Below are positions 1-7,860 of a stretch of DNA of 64,000 bases, piece after piece. The notes beneath the pieces were generated by a model. The model was not told where the DNA came from. It did not search any database and saw only the letters and a list, made by a program, of their open reading frames with translations. Every line of letters starts with the position of its first letter. Position 1 is the stretch's first letter. Both the position numbers and the translations under genes were made by a program. This DNA is from Mycobacterium sp. 236(2023). GTDB lineage: Bacteria; Actinomycetota; Actinomycetes; Mycobacteriales; Mycobacteriaceae. The DNA is taken from contig NZ_JARSBP010000014.1 in assembly GCF_029623955.1 (NCBI RefSeq), positions 23,127 to 87,126 of the forward strand. Direction: 5' to 3'.

Positions 1-1
1 C

Positions 2-2149
2 GCCCGGACGGCGGTTGGCCGCATGCGCGTCGCTTGGTCGATCATGGCTGTAGCAGTGGCTGCCTGGGCGGTCGCCGACCTGATCTGGCTGCTGTGCGAC
101 TACGTGTTGCAGGTAGAGCCGTTCCCTTCGCCGGCTGATTTGTTCTATCTGGCGTTCACCGTTTTGACGGTTCCCGGCCTGCTCGCCATGGCGCCGTTCG
201 ATGCGTGGTCGAGGCGGCAAGCAAAGGTCCGCATCACACTCGATGGAGTCACCGTCGCGCTGTGTGTGTTTCTGTTGGCCTGGATAACTGCGCTGAGCAC
301 CGTTTATGACACCTACCGCGACGACAAGCTGGCCCTCGTTCTAGCGCTGTTCTATCCGGCCTCCGACATCGTGATCCTCGCCGTCTCCGTCGCCGTGCTG
401 GCGCGCGTCGAGACCCGGCAGCGGGCGGCGCTCGGGCTGCTGGTCGTCGCCTTCGCCATCATGACCGTCACCGACAGCGCGTTCGCTTCCGCCGTCGCCC
501 AGGACAACTACGTGACCGGCAGCCTGATGGATGTTGGATGGGCCGCCGCGTCCGCGACGATCGGTATCGCGGCCCTCAAAAGCCGGCGGACACCACCTCC
601 GCGCCCGGCGACAGTGTCGGTGCCATCAGGCACCGCATTGTGGGCGCCGTACCTGCCCCTGCTATTGGTGGGGACGGTAGGGCTGCCGCTGGTCACCACG
701 GGGCTGGAACAGTACGTGGTCCCCGTGATCATCGTCGCGGTGTGCCTGCGCCAGTTCGTCGCCGCGCGGGAAAACCGGCAGTGGCTCAAGGCCGCCGCCG
801 AGCACTCCCTGCGGGATTCGCTCACCGGGTTGGCGAACACCACGCTCTTCCACGACCGGCTCAGCCACGCGATGATGCTGCACGCCCGAGACGACCGGTC
901 GGTGATGGTGGCGTCACTGGACCTCGACGACTTCGCGTTCGTCAACCTCAACATCGGCCATCCCGCCGCCGACCGTCTACTGGTGCACGCCGCACGCCGG
1001 ATCGCGGCGTGCGTGCGGCCCGGCGACACCGTGGGGCGTGCCGGGGGTGACGAGTTCGCGCTGCTGCTGGAGGGTGACGTGCATGCCTCACAGCGCGTGC
1101 TGCAGCGTGTGGTCGAGACATTCGACGAGCCCTTCGAGGTCGACGGGGAGCAAGTGACCATCCGGTGCAGCGTCGGGATCGCCGTCGTTTTCGCCGACGA
1201 GCCCGATGTCACCCCGGAAACGATGCTTACGCGGGCTGACGTCGCGGTGCGGGCCGCCAAGCAGTCCCATTCTCGGCGGATCCGCTTCTTCGAAGAAGAC
1301 ATGGAGCAGACCGACCCCGACTCGGCGGAGGCCGGCGACCGCAACACCGAGCTGGTGTCTGTCGCGGGTGCGGCCAGGGTCCGTCTGCTGAGTGAGTTGC
1401 GCCGCGCCGTCGACCATGGCGATCTGGAGCTCGCGTACCAGCCGAAGGTCGACCTTGTCGGCGGACAGGTCGTCGGAGTGGAGTCGCTGCTGCGGTGGCC
1501 GCATCCCGACCTGGGGTTGCTGTATCCGGGCACGTTCATGCCGCTAGTCCGCGAGCACAAGCTGATACGGCCGGTCACGGATCTGGTGATCGACAAAGCG
1601 CTCGACGACGCGGCGCGATGGCTGACTGGCGGAGTGCACATGCCGGTCGCGGTCAACCTGTTCGCCCCGTCGCTGCGCGACACCCGGTTACCCACATCGC
1701 TGCGCGAAGCCCTGGAGCGTCGGGGTCTGCCTGCCGGGCTGTTGACCGTCGAGATCACCGAGGATCTCGTGATCAACGATCTCGACCGGGTCACCGGCGT
1801 CCTCGAACAGCTCCGCGAACACGGAATACCCGTTGCCATAGACGATTTCGGCAGCGGCTATTCGGCGCTGTCCTACTTGCGCGACCTCGTGATCGACGAA
1901 ATCAAGCTCGACCGTAGTTTCATTGCATCGGTCACGACCGACCTGCGCGCGGCCGTCGTGGTGGCCGCCATCATCGAGCTCACCCACGGTCTCGGCATGA
2001 CCGTGGTAGCCGAAGGCATCGAAGAGGCGGCAACGGCGAATTGGTTGCGCGACAGCGGATGCGACGTCGGACAGGGCTACCACTTCGGCAGGCCGATCGA
2101 CGCCGACGATGTTCCCAGCCTGGCTCACCTCGCCATAGGGCCGCTCTGA
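2..2149 (+). CDS. Membrane-anchored GGDEF-EAL cyclic-di-GMP protein, 5' end outside window
   Basis: Probable bifunctional c-di-GMP synthase/phosphodiesterase in the cytoplasmic membrane. The frame is open to the left edge; the first Met is at 23, but the true start is probably upstream. About 250 N-terminal residues are mostly hydrophobic and predict several membrane segments. The GGDEF domain follows, with an intact GGDEF signature at about residue 341 (counted from the Met at 23), so cyclase activity is plausible. The EAL domain has ESL in place of EAL at about 486, a conservative change, and keeps DDFGSGYS near 606, the following Lys, and the distal Glu and GQGY motif, so phosphodiesterase activity also looks possible. 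No PAS or REC domain is visible in the part present. It is transcribed towards the catabolic genes but shares no evident pathway with them. Confidence 0.9.
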   Translation, partial: ARTAVGRMRVAWSIMAVAVAAWAVADLIWLLCDYVLQVEPFPSPADLFYLAFTVLTVPGLLAMAPFDAWSRRQAKVRITLDGVTVALCVFLLAWITALSTVYDTYRDDKLALVLALFYPASDIVILAVSVAVLARVETRQRAALGLLVVAFAIMTVTDSAFASAVAQDNYVTGSLMDVGWAAASATIGIAALKSRRTPPPRPATVSVPSGTALWAPYLPLLLVGTVGLPLVTTGLEQYVVPVIIVAVCLRQFVAARENRQWLKAAAEHSLRDSLTGLANTTLFHDRLSHAMMLHARDDRSVMVASLDLDDFAFVNLNIGHPAADRLLVHAARRIAACVRPGDTVGRAGGDEFALLLEGDVHASQRVLQRVVETFDEPFEVDGEQVTIRCSVGIAVVFADEPDVTPETMLTRADVAVRAAKQSHSRRIRFFEEDMEQTDPDSAEAGDRNTELVSVAGAARVRLLSELRRAVDHGDLELAYQPKVDLVGGQVVGVESLLRWPHPDLGLLYPGTFMPLVREHKLIRPVTDLVIDKALDDAARWLTGGVHMPVAVNLFAPSLRDTRLPTSLREALERRGLPAGLLTVEITEDLVINDLDRVTGVLEQLREHGIPVAIDDFGSGYSALSYLRDLVIDEIKLDRSFIASVTTDLRAAVVVAAIIELTHGLGMTVVAEGIEEAATANWLRDSGCDVGQGYHFGRPIDADDVPSLAHLAIGPL

Positions 2150-2480
2150 CATCACCGGCGAATCCCAACGGTCCGATGGCATTGCGAATGGATGTCGTTT
2201 CACTGACACAAATCGCCATTGACGCCTGCTATGGACGCGTAGTCCGAGGGGTACTAACCAGGAAGCTCAGGCGCGTGGCGCCGGGGCGTCATCCTCCGGC
2301 CTCTTCGTCCGACGTCGGTCTTGGACCGGTCCGACCTCGACTACGCATCGACTGCTACCACGCCGTCACTGGCGAATTCCACGGGAACGGTTGTTGGACA
2401 GGGACGTTTTAGACGCAGCGCTTTTCAGGTCAAGACAACACGACGGAATGCACTCGCACGAGCAGACGATGAGCCTGAGA
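2150..2480. other. Gene-free stretch between convergent genes
   Basis: These 331 bases separate the ends of two convergent genes. No credible coding frame, tRNA or IS end was recognised. A short GC hairpin (GGCGC-GTG-GCGCC, 2270-2282) and the 10-bp palindrome GGACCGGTCC (2323-2332) are present. Neither is followed by a T tract, so a terminator is possible but unproven. Confidence 0.4.
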
Positions 2481-4016
2481 TCATCTGCAGCTCTCTCCCG
2501 AGGCCATGTACTCCAGTATCAGTCGGTCTTTGTACAGCTTGCCCGCATCGGTCCGCGGCATGTTCTCGGTGAAAACTATCGACCGAGGACGCTTGTGCCG
2601 CGCGAGGCGGTAGCTTGCCCACGACATCAGTTCCGCATTTGTGGCTTCACTGGCGAGTGCAGGCTGCGCGAGCTCAACGACCGCAATCACCGACTGACCC
2701 AGATCGTCGTCATGCACGCCGAAGACGGCGACATCCGCGACGAGTGGATGGCTGATCAAGACGTTCTCGACTTCTTGCGGATACACGTTGACGCCACCAG
2801 AGATGATCATGTTGTGCCGCCGATCCGTAAGGAAGAGATAGCCCTCTTCATCGACAAACCCGATGTCGCCCACTGTGACCCACCCCTGAGGCGACCGCGA
2901 TCCCGCAGTCTTCTCGGCATCGTTGAGGTACTCGAAGCTGTACCCGCCATCAAAGTAAACGTCACCGATCTGTCGCGGTGGCAACTCCTTGAGGTTCTCG
3001 TCGAGGATGTGAGGTTGTCCCAGAATCGGTTTGCCGACAGAACCCGGCCGCCGGAGCCACTCCTCAGCACTGATGAGCGATATGCCTGCGCCTTCAGATG
3101 ATCCGTAGTACTCATCGATGATGGGACCCCACCACTCGATCATTTGGTGCTTGATGGCGGGTGGGCACGGAGCAGCGGCGTGTATGACTCGACGAAGGCT
3201 TGACAGGTCGAATTGTTGCTTTTCTCGCCGCGACAGTCTGAGCATCCTGACAAACATCGTGGGCACGAACTGCGCGTGTGTCACGCCGTAGCGCTCTATA
3301 CACCGGAGCGCCTGCAGTGCGTCGAATCGCTCCATCATGACGGTCGTGGCACCCACCGCCTGCGCTGACATCGTCCACATCGCCGGCGCAGTGTGATAGG
3401 TCGGGGCGGGGCTGAGGTACACCGAATCCCTTGCGACGCCCAGCGCTTCGAATACCGGCGTAGGTAGCGACGATCGACCAGCCGATCCGCTGATACGCGG
3501 CCGCCGTATCCCCTTTGGTCTCCCCGTGCTACCTGCCGAGTATTGAAGTAGCTGACCTTCACTCTCATCGGGTGTGAATTGGATCGACTCACCCTCAGCG
3601 CATTCAGGGTAGTTCTGCCATCCGGTCATGTCGCCGTTGGCGACAAGTGCGACAGACGGAAGGCCGTGCGGTAGGTGACGCACCATCTCGACGCACACGT
3701 CTGCCATTGCGCGCGACGAGATGATGGCCTTGGCGCCACTGTCATTGACGACATAGGCGGCTTCGGAAGCAGTCAAGTGGGTGTTGACCAGGGTGAAATA
3801 CAGGCCGCTGCGCCTAGCCGCCCACATCACTGCATGGATGTGCTCGTTGTTCTCCATGAGCACTGCGATGGTGTCGCCGGAGTCGATGCCGCGGCGTCGC
3901 AGATAGTTTGCGAGCCTGTTTGCGCTTTCATCGAGCGCCTTGAAGGTCACGCTGCGACCTGACGGATGCAAGATCACCGCAGCCTTACCCGCGCCAACGT
4001 GATTGCACAGATCCAC
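2481..4016 (-). CDS. Acyl-CoA synthetase (AMP-forming, FadD-like)
   Basis: ANL-superfamily ligase that activates a carboxylic acid to its CoA thioester through an acyl-adenylate. The P-loop reads YSAGSTGRPKG around residue 160, the A5-type motif YYGSSEG around 303, the hinge motif GDIGFVDEEGYLFLTDR near 400, and the catalytic Lys lies in PRTDAGKLYK near 490. At 511 aa it is family length. I chose GTG at 4016 over the upstream TTG at 4073 because AGAAGGAAGG lies just before it, and because the longer start would run into the divergent promoter. The gene stands alone and is divergent from a TetR gene. The substrate is unknown; the setting suggests a ring or side-chain acid entering beta-oxidation rather than a plain fatty acid. 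Confidence 0.9.
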   Translation of the reverse strand: MDLCNHVGAGKAAVILHPSGRSVTFKALDESANRLANYLRRRGIDSGDTIAVLMENNEHIHAVMWAARRSGLYFTLVNTHLTASEAAYVVNDSGAKAIISSRAMADVCVEMVRHLPHGLPSVALVANGDMTGWQNYPECAEGESIQFTPDESEGQLLQYSAGSTGRPKGIRRPRISGSAGRSSLPTPVFEALGVARDSVYLSPAPTYHTAPAMWTMSAQAVGATTVMMERFDALQALRCIERYGVTHAQFVPTMFVRMLRLSRREKQQFDLSSLRRVIHAAAPCPPAIKHQMIEWWGPIIDEYYGSSEGAGISLISAEEWLRRPGSVGKPILGQPHILDENLKELPPRQIGDVYFDGGYSFEYLNDAEKTAGSRSPQGWVTVGDIGFVDEEGYLFLTDRRHNMIISGGVNVYPQEVENVLISHPLVADVAVFGVHDDDLGQSVIAVVELAQPALASEATNAELMSWASYRLARHKRPRSIVFTENMPRTDAGKLYKDRLILEYMASGESCR

Positions 4017-4073
4017 CAGTGTCCTTCCTTCTGGCGACTCGGCGACCCAGTCGCCACCGCCGCAACGGCACAA

Positions 4074-4112
4074 AGAGAATGACTACTCTCGTAGAGTGAT
4101 AATGCTAATACT
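4074..4112 (+). promoter_or_regulatory. Composite operator/promoter element, copy A
   Basis: AGAGAA-N6-CTCTCG (4074-4091) is followed by GATAA at 4098, exactly 24 nt after the first base of the dyad. GATAAT at 4098-4103 is one base from a consensus -10 box. It lies between the divergent CoA ligase and TetR genes. The same architecture recurs at 8991, 16544, 21116, 31666 and, on the minus strand, 22933. Confidence 0.6.
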
Positions 4113-4144
4113 TAGTTGGGTGCAGCAAGCAAGTTGGAAGGACG

Positions 4145-4729
4145 ATGGCAGCAGAGACGGATACGCGCCGCGCATCGTCGCGAGCTCAAATACTCAAGGC
4201 ATCAACGATGCTCATGCGATCCGGTGGGCCGTCGGCGATCACGGTGGATGCGGTGACCCGCATCTCGACGGTGGCGCGCGCAACGTTGTACCGCCACTTC
4301 GCCAGCACTGACGCACTCCTCGCCGCGACATTCACGGCGCTGTTGCCGCCGGTCCCACGATTGACAACGGCGAGGTCTCTGCGCGACCGACTGGTCAAGT
4401 CAGTGCTTACTCACTTCGACAGCGCCTCGACAGGGGGCTCAGTTATTGCAGCGATGTCGTGGCTGATGTTGGCCGCCGGGGACGAGTGCGCTGAAAGAGC
4501 GACCCTGCGCACTCATCTCATCCGCCGATGCGTCGACCCCATAGAGGCCGCGCTGTGTACGCCCAGCGCCAGGAAGCGCCTTGGCGATGTGGACGTCCAA
4601 GCCGCGGCAACCCAGATACTGGGACCCGTCGTCCTGGCCGAAATACTGCAACTGGACAGCGTCGACCGGTGCGCGCTCGCCCGAGCTTCAGTGGACGCGT
4701 TTCTCGGCGCCCATTCAGCGAGCAGCTAG
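4145..4729 (+). CDS. TetR-family transcriptional regulator
   Basis: A 194-aa regulator with an N-terminal TetR helix-turn-helix at about residues 12-58 (ITVDAVTRISTVARATLYRH is the recognition region) and a divergent ligand-binding C-terminal half. It is divergent from the CoA ligase at 2481-4016, with composite element A in the 128-bp gap, so it may control itself and that ligase. It converges tail to tail with a second TetR gene 13 bp away. The effector is probably an acyl-CoA or a pathway substrate, inferred only from context. Confidence 0.85.
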   Translation: MAAETDTRRASSRAQILKASTMLMRSGGPSAITVDAVTRISTVARATLYRHFASTDALLAATFTALLPPVPRLTTARSLRDRLVKSVLTHFDSASTGGSVIAAMSWLMLAAGDECAERATLRTHLIRRCVDPIEAALCTPSARKRLGDVDVQAAATQILGPVVLAEILQLDSVDRCALARASVDAFLGAHSASS

Positions 4730-4742
4730 CGTTGCAGCCCAG

Positions 4743-5528
4743 TCAGCCTGCAGCACTCCTCGTCCGCCGCGTCGACGTCGCTCGCGGCGACGCTTTGGGC
4801 CGGGTTGGCTTGACGTCTTCGGTGGGCGGCGACACGGCTTGCTTGCACCACGCCCACAGCTGCTCTTCGTTCAGGTTCGCACCCTTGATCCCCAGCTGAA
4901 ACACGCCGATCTGCGCGAGAGCGGTCAGCGTCGAGTTCAGCAACGTGGTCATCTGCGCCGGCGACAGGTCCTTTCGAACCAGACCTGCGCGCGAGCACGC
5001 TGTCAGAATCTTCGTGAGCAGCTTCTGATGCGGCTCCCAGATCTTGGCGAAGTCTTCGGGACGCTCGATTTCCAGGCTGAGGTTGTAGATGGTCATGACC
5101 CGCCCGCCCACGGCTTCCGACGATTCGGCACGGGAAAGAAAACCACGACAAAACGCTTCGAGCTGCTCCAACGGCCCGTCGGCGGCAGCCACTTCTTGGC
5201 GAATGCTCTCGGTGAACTGACTGGTCACGTTCTCATACAACGCCAACAGCAGTTCGTCTTTACCGGCGAAGTGCTGGTAAAACGCCCTCAAACTCAGATT
5301 CGAGCGGTCGATCAGCGTCTGAATCGTGAAATCCGCACGCCCGGACTCCTCAACGAGCTCCAGTGCGGTGGCGAGGAAACGAGAGCTTCGCGCGAGTGCT
5401 CGTGCGCGTGCTGTGCTCAGCCGCCGTTCGATAGTGCGTTGCTGCCACGTCGTGGGCATCTCCACCTCAGCGTCGACGATCTCGAGGGTGTCGTCGGCGT
5501 CGCGTGCGCCCTTGCCTTTCGCCATCAT
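4743..5528 (-). CDS. TetR-family regulator with long N-terminal extension; candidate cluster regulator
   Basis: A 261-aa TetR protein, longer than the usual ~200 aa. The first ~40 residues are charged, then comes the helix-turn-helix (FTIQTLIDRSNLSLRAFYQHF, about residues 66-87, shown here only in part: NLSLRAFYQHF), then a ligand-binding region with a basic Pro/Lys/Arg-rich tail (KPTRPKASPRATSTRRTRS). Its promoter carries two adjacent GAGAA-type dyads (5537-5573), which suggests autorepression. Because this half-site matches those before many operons in the window, the protein is a reasonable candidate for the regional regulator. That is inference; the TetR at 4145 is an alternative. Start chosen at the first of two consecutive Met codons. 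Confidence 0.85.
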   Translation of the reverse strand: MMAKGKGARDADDTLEIVDAEVEMPTTWQQRTIERRLSTARARALARSSRFLATALELVEESGRADFTIQTLIDRSNLSLRAFYQHFAGKDELLLALYENVTSQFTESIRQEVAAADGPLEQLEAFCRGFLSRAESSEAVGGRVMTIYNLSLEIERPEDFAKIWEPHQKLLTKILTACSRAGLVRKDLSPAQMTTLLNSTLTALAQIGVFQLGIKGANLNEEQLWAWCKQAVSPPTEDVKPTRPKASPRATSTRRTRSAAG

Positions 5529-5536
5529 AGTGGATA

Positions 5537-5573
5537 AGAGAATACGCGATCTCAGCGAGAATTCGCGCTCTAC
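5537..5573. promoter_or_regulatory. Two adjacent GAGAA-type dyads in a TetR promoter
   Basis: AGAGAA-N6-ATCTCA (5537-5554) and CGAGAA-N6-CTCTAC (5556-5573) lie directly upstream of the minus-strand TetR start at 5528. TATTCT at 5546-5541 on the minus strand could be its -10 box, leaving almost no leader. The arrangement fits autoregulation. Confidence 0.5.
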
Positions 5574-5710
5574 CTACACGTGCATGTCGCTTCGCGGTAT
5601 TCGTAATTCGCAGTTCCACTCTTCCCGATCTCGCCGCCATCTGGGCCCAACGCTCCTGCGAACCTCCTTCGGCTCCCGTAGCGCGAACCGGAACAACCCA
5701 TGCGCTACTC

Positions 5711-5749
5711 TGAAAACGTTCATTCTCGATTACGGAAATGATTATGTCG
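5711..5749 (+). promoter_or_regulatory. Probable operator upstream of amidohydrolase
   Basis: TGAAAA-N6-TTCTCG (5711-5728) matches the first dyad of the regional element, with five of six right-arm bases as in the best copy (8991-9008). The second element is weak here: a GGAAA half-site begins at 5734, one base off the usual 24-nt spacing. It lies 36-74 bp before the amidohydrolase GTG. Confidence 0.4.
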
Positions 5750-5784
5750 GTCGCGGTGCCGCAAGCCGTCCCGAAGGAGCAAGC

Positions 5785-6972
5785 GTGAGCACAGACATCT
5801 TGATCGTGTCGCCAGATGACCATCTTGTGGAGCCAGCTGACCTGTGGACCAGCCGATTGCCCGAGCGCTATCGAGATATCGGACCGAGAATCATTCGGCA
5901 CCGCGGGAGGATGGACCCCACCGTCACATCAGACGTCGCATTCGTCGACGACGAGGACGGCCGCGATGCCGACATCTGGCACTACGAGGACGCCGTCATC
6001 CCCATTCCACTTATCAGCGCAGCGGCCGGCTACGAGATCGATGAGCTCACCACCGATCCGATCACCTATGACGAGATGCGGCCGGGCTGCTTCCGTCCGG
6101 CTGACCGGTTGGCCGACATGGATCTTGCGGGTATCGAGGCGTCGGCCTGCTTCCCGAACACGCTTGTCCGCTTCTGCGGGCAGCGATTCCTGCACGGCAA
6201 AGACAAAGATCTCTCGCTCCTCTGCGTGCAGGCTTACAACGACTTCCAAATCGACGAGTGGGGCGGCAGCTCCAACGGCCGCCTGATTCCCCTCGGCATC
6301 ATCCCGCTGTGGGACGTCGACCTTGCGGCGAAGGAAGTGGAAAGGGTCGCTGCCAAGGGCATGCGCGCGGTGTGTTTTTCAGAGTTGCCCGCGCGCCTCG
6401 ACCTTCCATCTATTCACAGCGGCTACTGGGACCCGTTCTTCGCAGCATGTGAGCGCAATGAGGTGGGCATCATGCTGCATATCGGGTCTAGCTCGTCGCT
6501 CACCAGATCCTCCCCCGACTCCCCGCACGTCGTGACGAGCGCGCTGATGGCCGTCAACTGCACGATCGCGTTGGTTGACTGGCTGTTTTCGGCCAAGCTC
6601 AAGCAATTCCCGAAATTGAAGATCGCATTCGCCGAGGCCCAGGCCGGCTGGATTCCCTACTACCTGCAACGTGTCGACGAAGTGTGGGAGGACCGGCGAG
6701 CCTGGGGCGGGATCCATCCGCTGCTCACCGAACCCCCGAGCAACCAGGTCCCCGGACGCATCTGGTTTTCCACGTTCGGCGACCCCGTCGCGTTCCGCAT
6801 CCTCGATCTGGTCGGCGAAGACCAGCTCATGTTCGAGACGGACTACCCCCACAACGATACGAACTGGCCGCACAGCACCGACGTCGCGAACAAGGCGACG
6901 GAAGGCCTCGACGAAGCGACGAAGCGGAAGGTGTTGTCCACCAACGCGAAGAACTTCTTCGGGATGGTCTAG
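5785..6972 (+). CDS. COG2159-type amidohydrolase (Asp-x-His subfamily), A-type
   Basis: A 395-aa TIM-barrel metal-dependent hydrolase or decarboxylase of the ACMSD-related amidohydrolase_2 family. GTG at 5785 is preceded by GAAGGAG; the open frame extends upstream, but only from here does the protein look like the family. The first-strand metal motif is D11-D12-H13 rather than the classic HxH. A further His is at about 231 (MLHIG), a Glu in FAEAQAGW, and the final metal Asp in ETDYPHND near 352. It most resembles the 18208-19509 paralogue in this window. The family includes decarboxylases and C-C or C-O hydrolases; the reaction here is unknown, but the CoA-catabolic context suggests ring-product hydrolysis or decarboxylation. 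Confidence 0.85.
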   Translation: MSTDILIVSPDDHLVEPADLWTSRLPERYRDIGPRIIRHRGRMDPTVTSDVAFVDDEDGRDADIWHYEDAVIPIPLISAAAGYEIDELTTDPITYDEMRPGCFRPADRLADMDLAGIEASACFPNTLVRFCGQRFLHGKDKDLSLLCVQAYNDFQIDEWGGSSNGRLIPLGIIPLWDVDLAAKEVERVAAKGMRAVCFSELPARLDLPSIHSGYWDPFFAACERNEVGIMLHIGSSSSLTRSSPDSPHVVTSALMAVNCTIALVDWLFSAKLKQFPKLKIAFAEAQAGWIPYYLQRVDEVWEDRRAWGGIHPLLTEPPSNQVPGRIWFSTFGDPVAFRILDLVGEDQLMFETDYPHNDTNWPHSTDVANKATEGLDEATKRKVLSTNAKNFFGMV

Positions 6973-7207
6973 CGGCCATCGCCGGTTACGGCGCGGAAAG
7001 CGTCGACCAAAGGGCTGAGGAACTCAACCGCGCCGACCAGGGGTTTCAATCACGCGCCGTCGAGGCCCGCGGGTTTCGCCCGCCGGCCTGACCGCCCTCG
7101 GACGGATCGGCATATGCGGCAAGTTTCTTGTCGAACACCACGCGGTCGGACACCACCAACCGGTCGATGCCAGCAGTGTCCATCGCGCGGGCGAGGTCCA
7201 GCGTCAC
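6969..7207 (-). pseudogene. Remnant of a luciferase-like (LLM) oxidoreductase gene
   Basis: GTG at 7207 overlaps the nitroreductase stop in the usual GTGA manner and opens a frame reading LDLARAMDTAGIDRLVVSD, followed by an AYADPSEGGQAGG segment. This is typical of N-terminal regions of mycobacterial LLM-family flavin/F420 oxidoreductases. The frame ends at 7046 after 53 codons, against ~300 for the family. A second frame in the same direction then reads EFLSPLVDAFR and ends at 6969-6971, resembling an LLM C-terminus. The gene therefore appears to have lost most of its middle by deletion with a frame change. Its stop overlaps the end of the convergent amidohydrolase. It would once have been the third gene of the DapB-like/nitroreductase operon. 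Confidence 0.6.
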
Positions 7208-7860
7208 GACCCCGTTTCCCACGGCTGATCCCACCGGTCGAGCACCGCTGCATGGGAGAGCGGCTTGCGGCGGACGGGATGATGGCCGCCTTGCGGCCAG
7301 CCGACCGTGAGCAGCGTGGCGATCTTCCAATCGTCCGGGATACCGATCGACGTGCGTAATTCGGCGTCGCAGTGGCCGTGCCAGAGCGTAATCGCCGCGC
7401 CCAATCCCTGGGCGCGCGCAGCCAGGAGAAAGTTCTGCACCGCTGGGAATATGGATCCCGCCTGCTGGAGTTCGGTTGTTCCCCGCTGAGGCTGCACGCA
7501 AAAGAGCACCAACTCGGGTGCGCCCCCGCCGACGCGCATGTGCTCGGCCATCGTCCGCAGGACACGGGATTTCGGATCATCGGCGCTCTCACCGAGTTCC
7601 GGGATCCGATAGAAGTCCTTCATCACCTCCCACGTCGATCGAGCAGCCGCAGTGATGACGCCGCGCAATTCCTCGGAGCGGATCACCACGAACCGCCACG
7701 GCTGTCCGTTTCCACCTGAAGGGGCCCACGAAGCCGCCGTCAGGCACCTCTCCAACACTACGTCCGGGACAGGTTCTTCGCGATAGCGCCGAACCGCCGT
7801 GGCGGTGTTCATCACCGTCCACACATCGTCCGAAAGCTTGGGAACGGCAGCACGATTCAT
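7204..7860 (-). CDS. Nitroreductase-family flavoprotein
   Basis: A 218-aa FMN-dependent nitroreductase-fold oxidoreductase. The N-terminal RRYREEPVPDVVLERCLTAA motif (FMN phosphate and ribityl contacts) and the ASWAPSGGNGQPWRF motif are clear, as is the C-terminal ATLLTVGWPQ strand. Family members use NAD(P)H to reduce nitro groups, quinones or enones, and some act on ring enones or C=C bonds in catabolic operons. Its ATG overlaps the stop of the upstream DapB-like gene by 4 nt, so the two are co-translated. The physiological substrate cannot be inferred. Confidence 0.85.
   Translation of the reverse strand: MNRAAVPKLSDDVWTVMNTATAVRRYREEPVPDVVLERCLTAASWAPSGGNGQPWRFVVIRSEELRGVITAAARSTWEVMKDFYRIPELGESADDPKSRVLRTMAEHMRVGGGAPELVLFCVQPQRGTTELQQAGSIFPAVQNFLLAARAQGLGAAITLWHGHCDAELRTSIGIPDDWKIATLLTVGWPQGGHHPVRRKPLSHAAVLDRWDQPWETGS

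Noticed and set aside
508..1839. Long minus-strand open frame (443 codons) opposite the GGDEF-EAL gene
   Set aside because: Composition is Ser/Arg/Thr-rich without domain logic, as expected for the antisense of a high-G+C gene; the plus-strand protein has clear motifs.
2270..2282. GC hairpin as an intrinsic terminator
   Set aside because: The stem is only 5 bp and no T tract follows; not enough to call a terminator.
5326..5784. N-terminal extension of the amidohydrolase reading frame
   Set aside because: The 5' part of this frame overlaps the divergent TetR gene and promoter; GTG at 5785 with GAAGGAG fits the family start.
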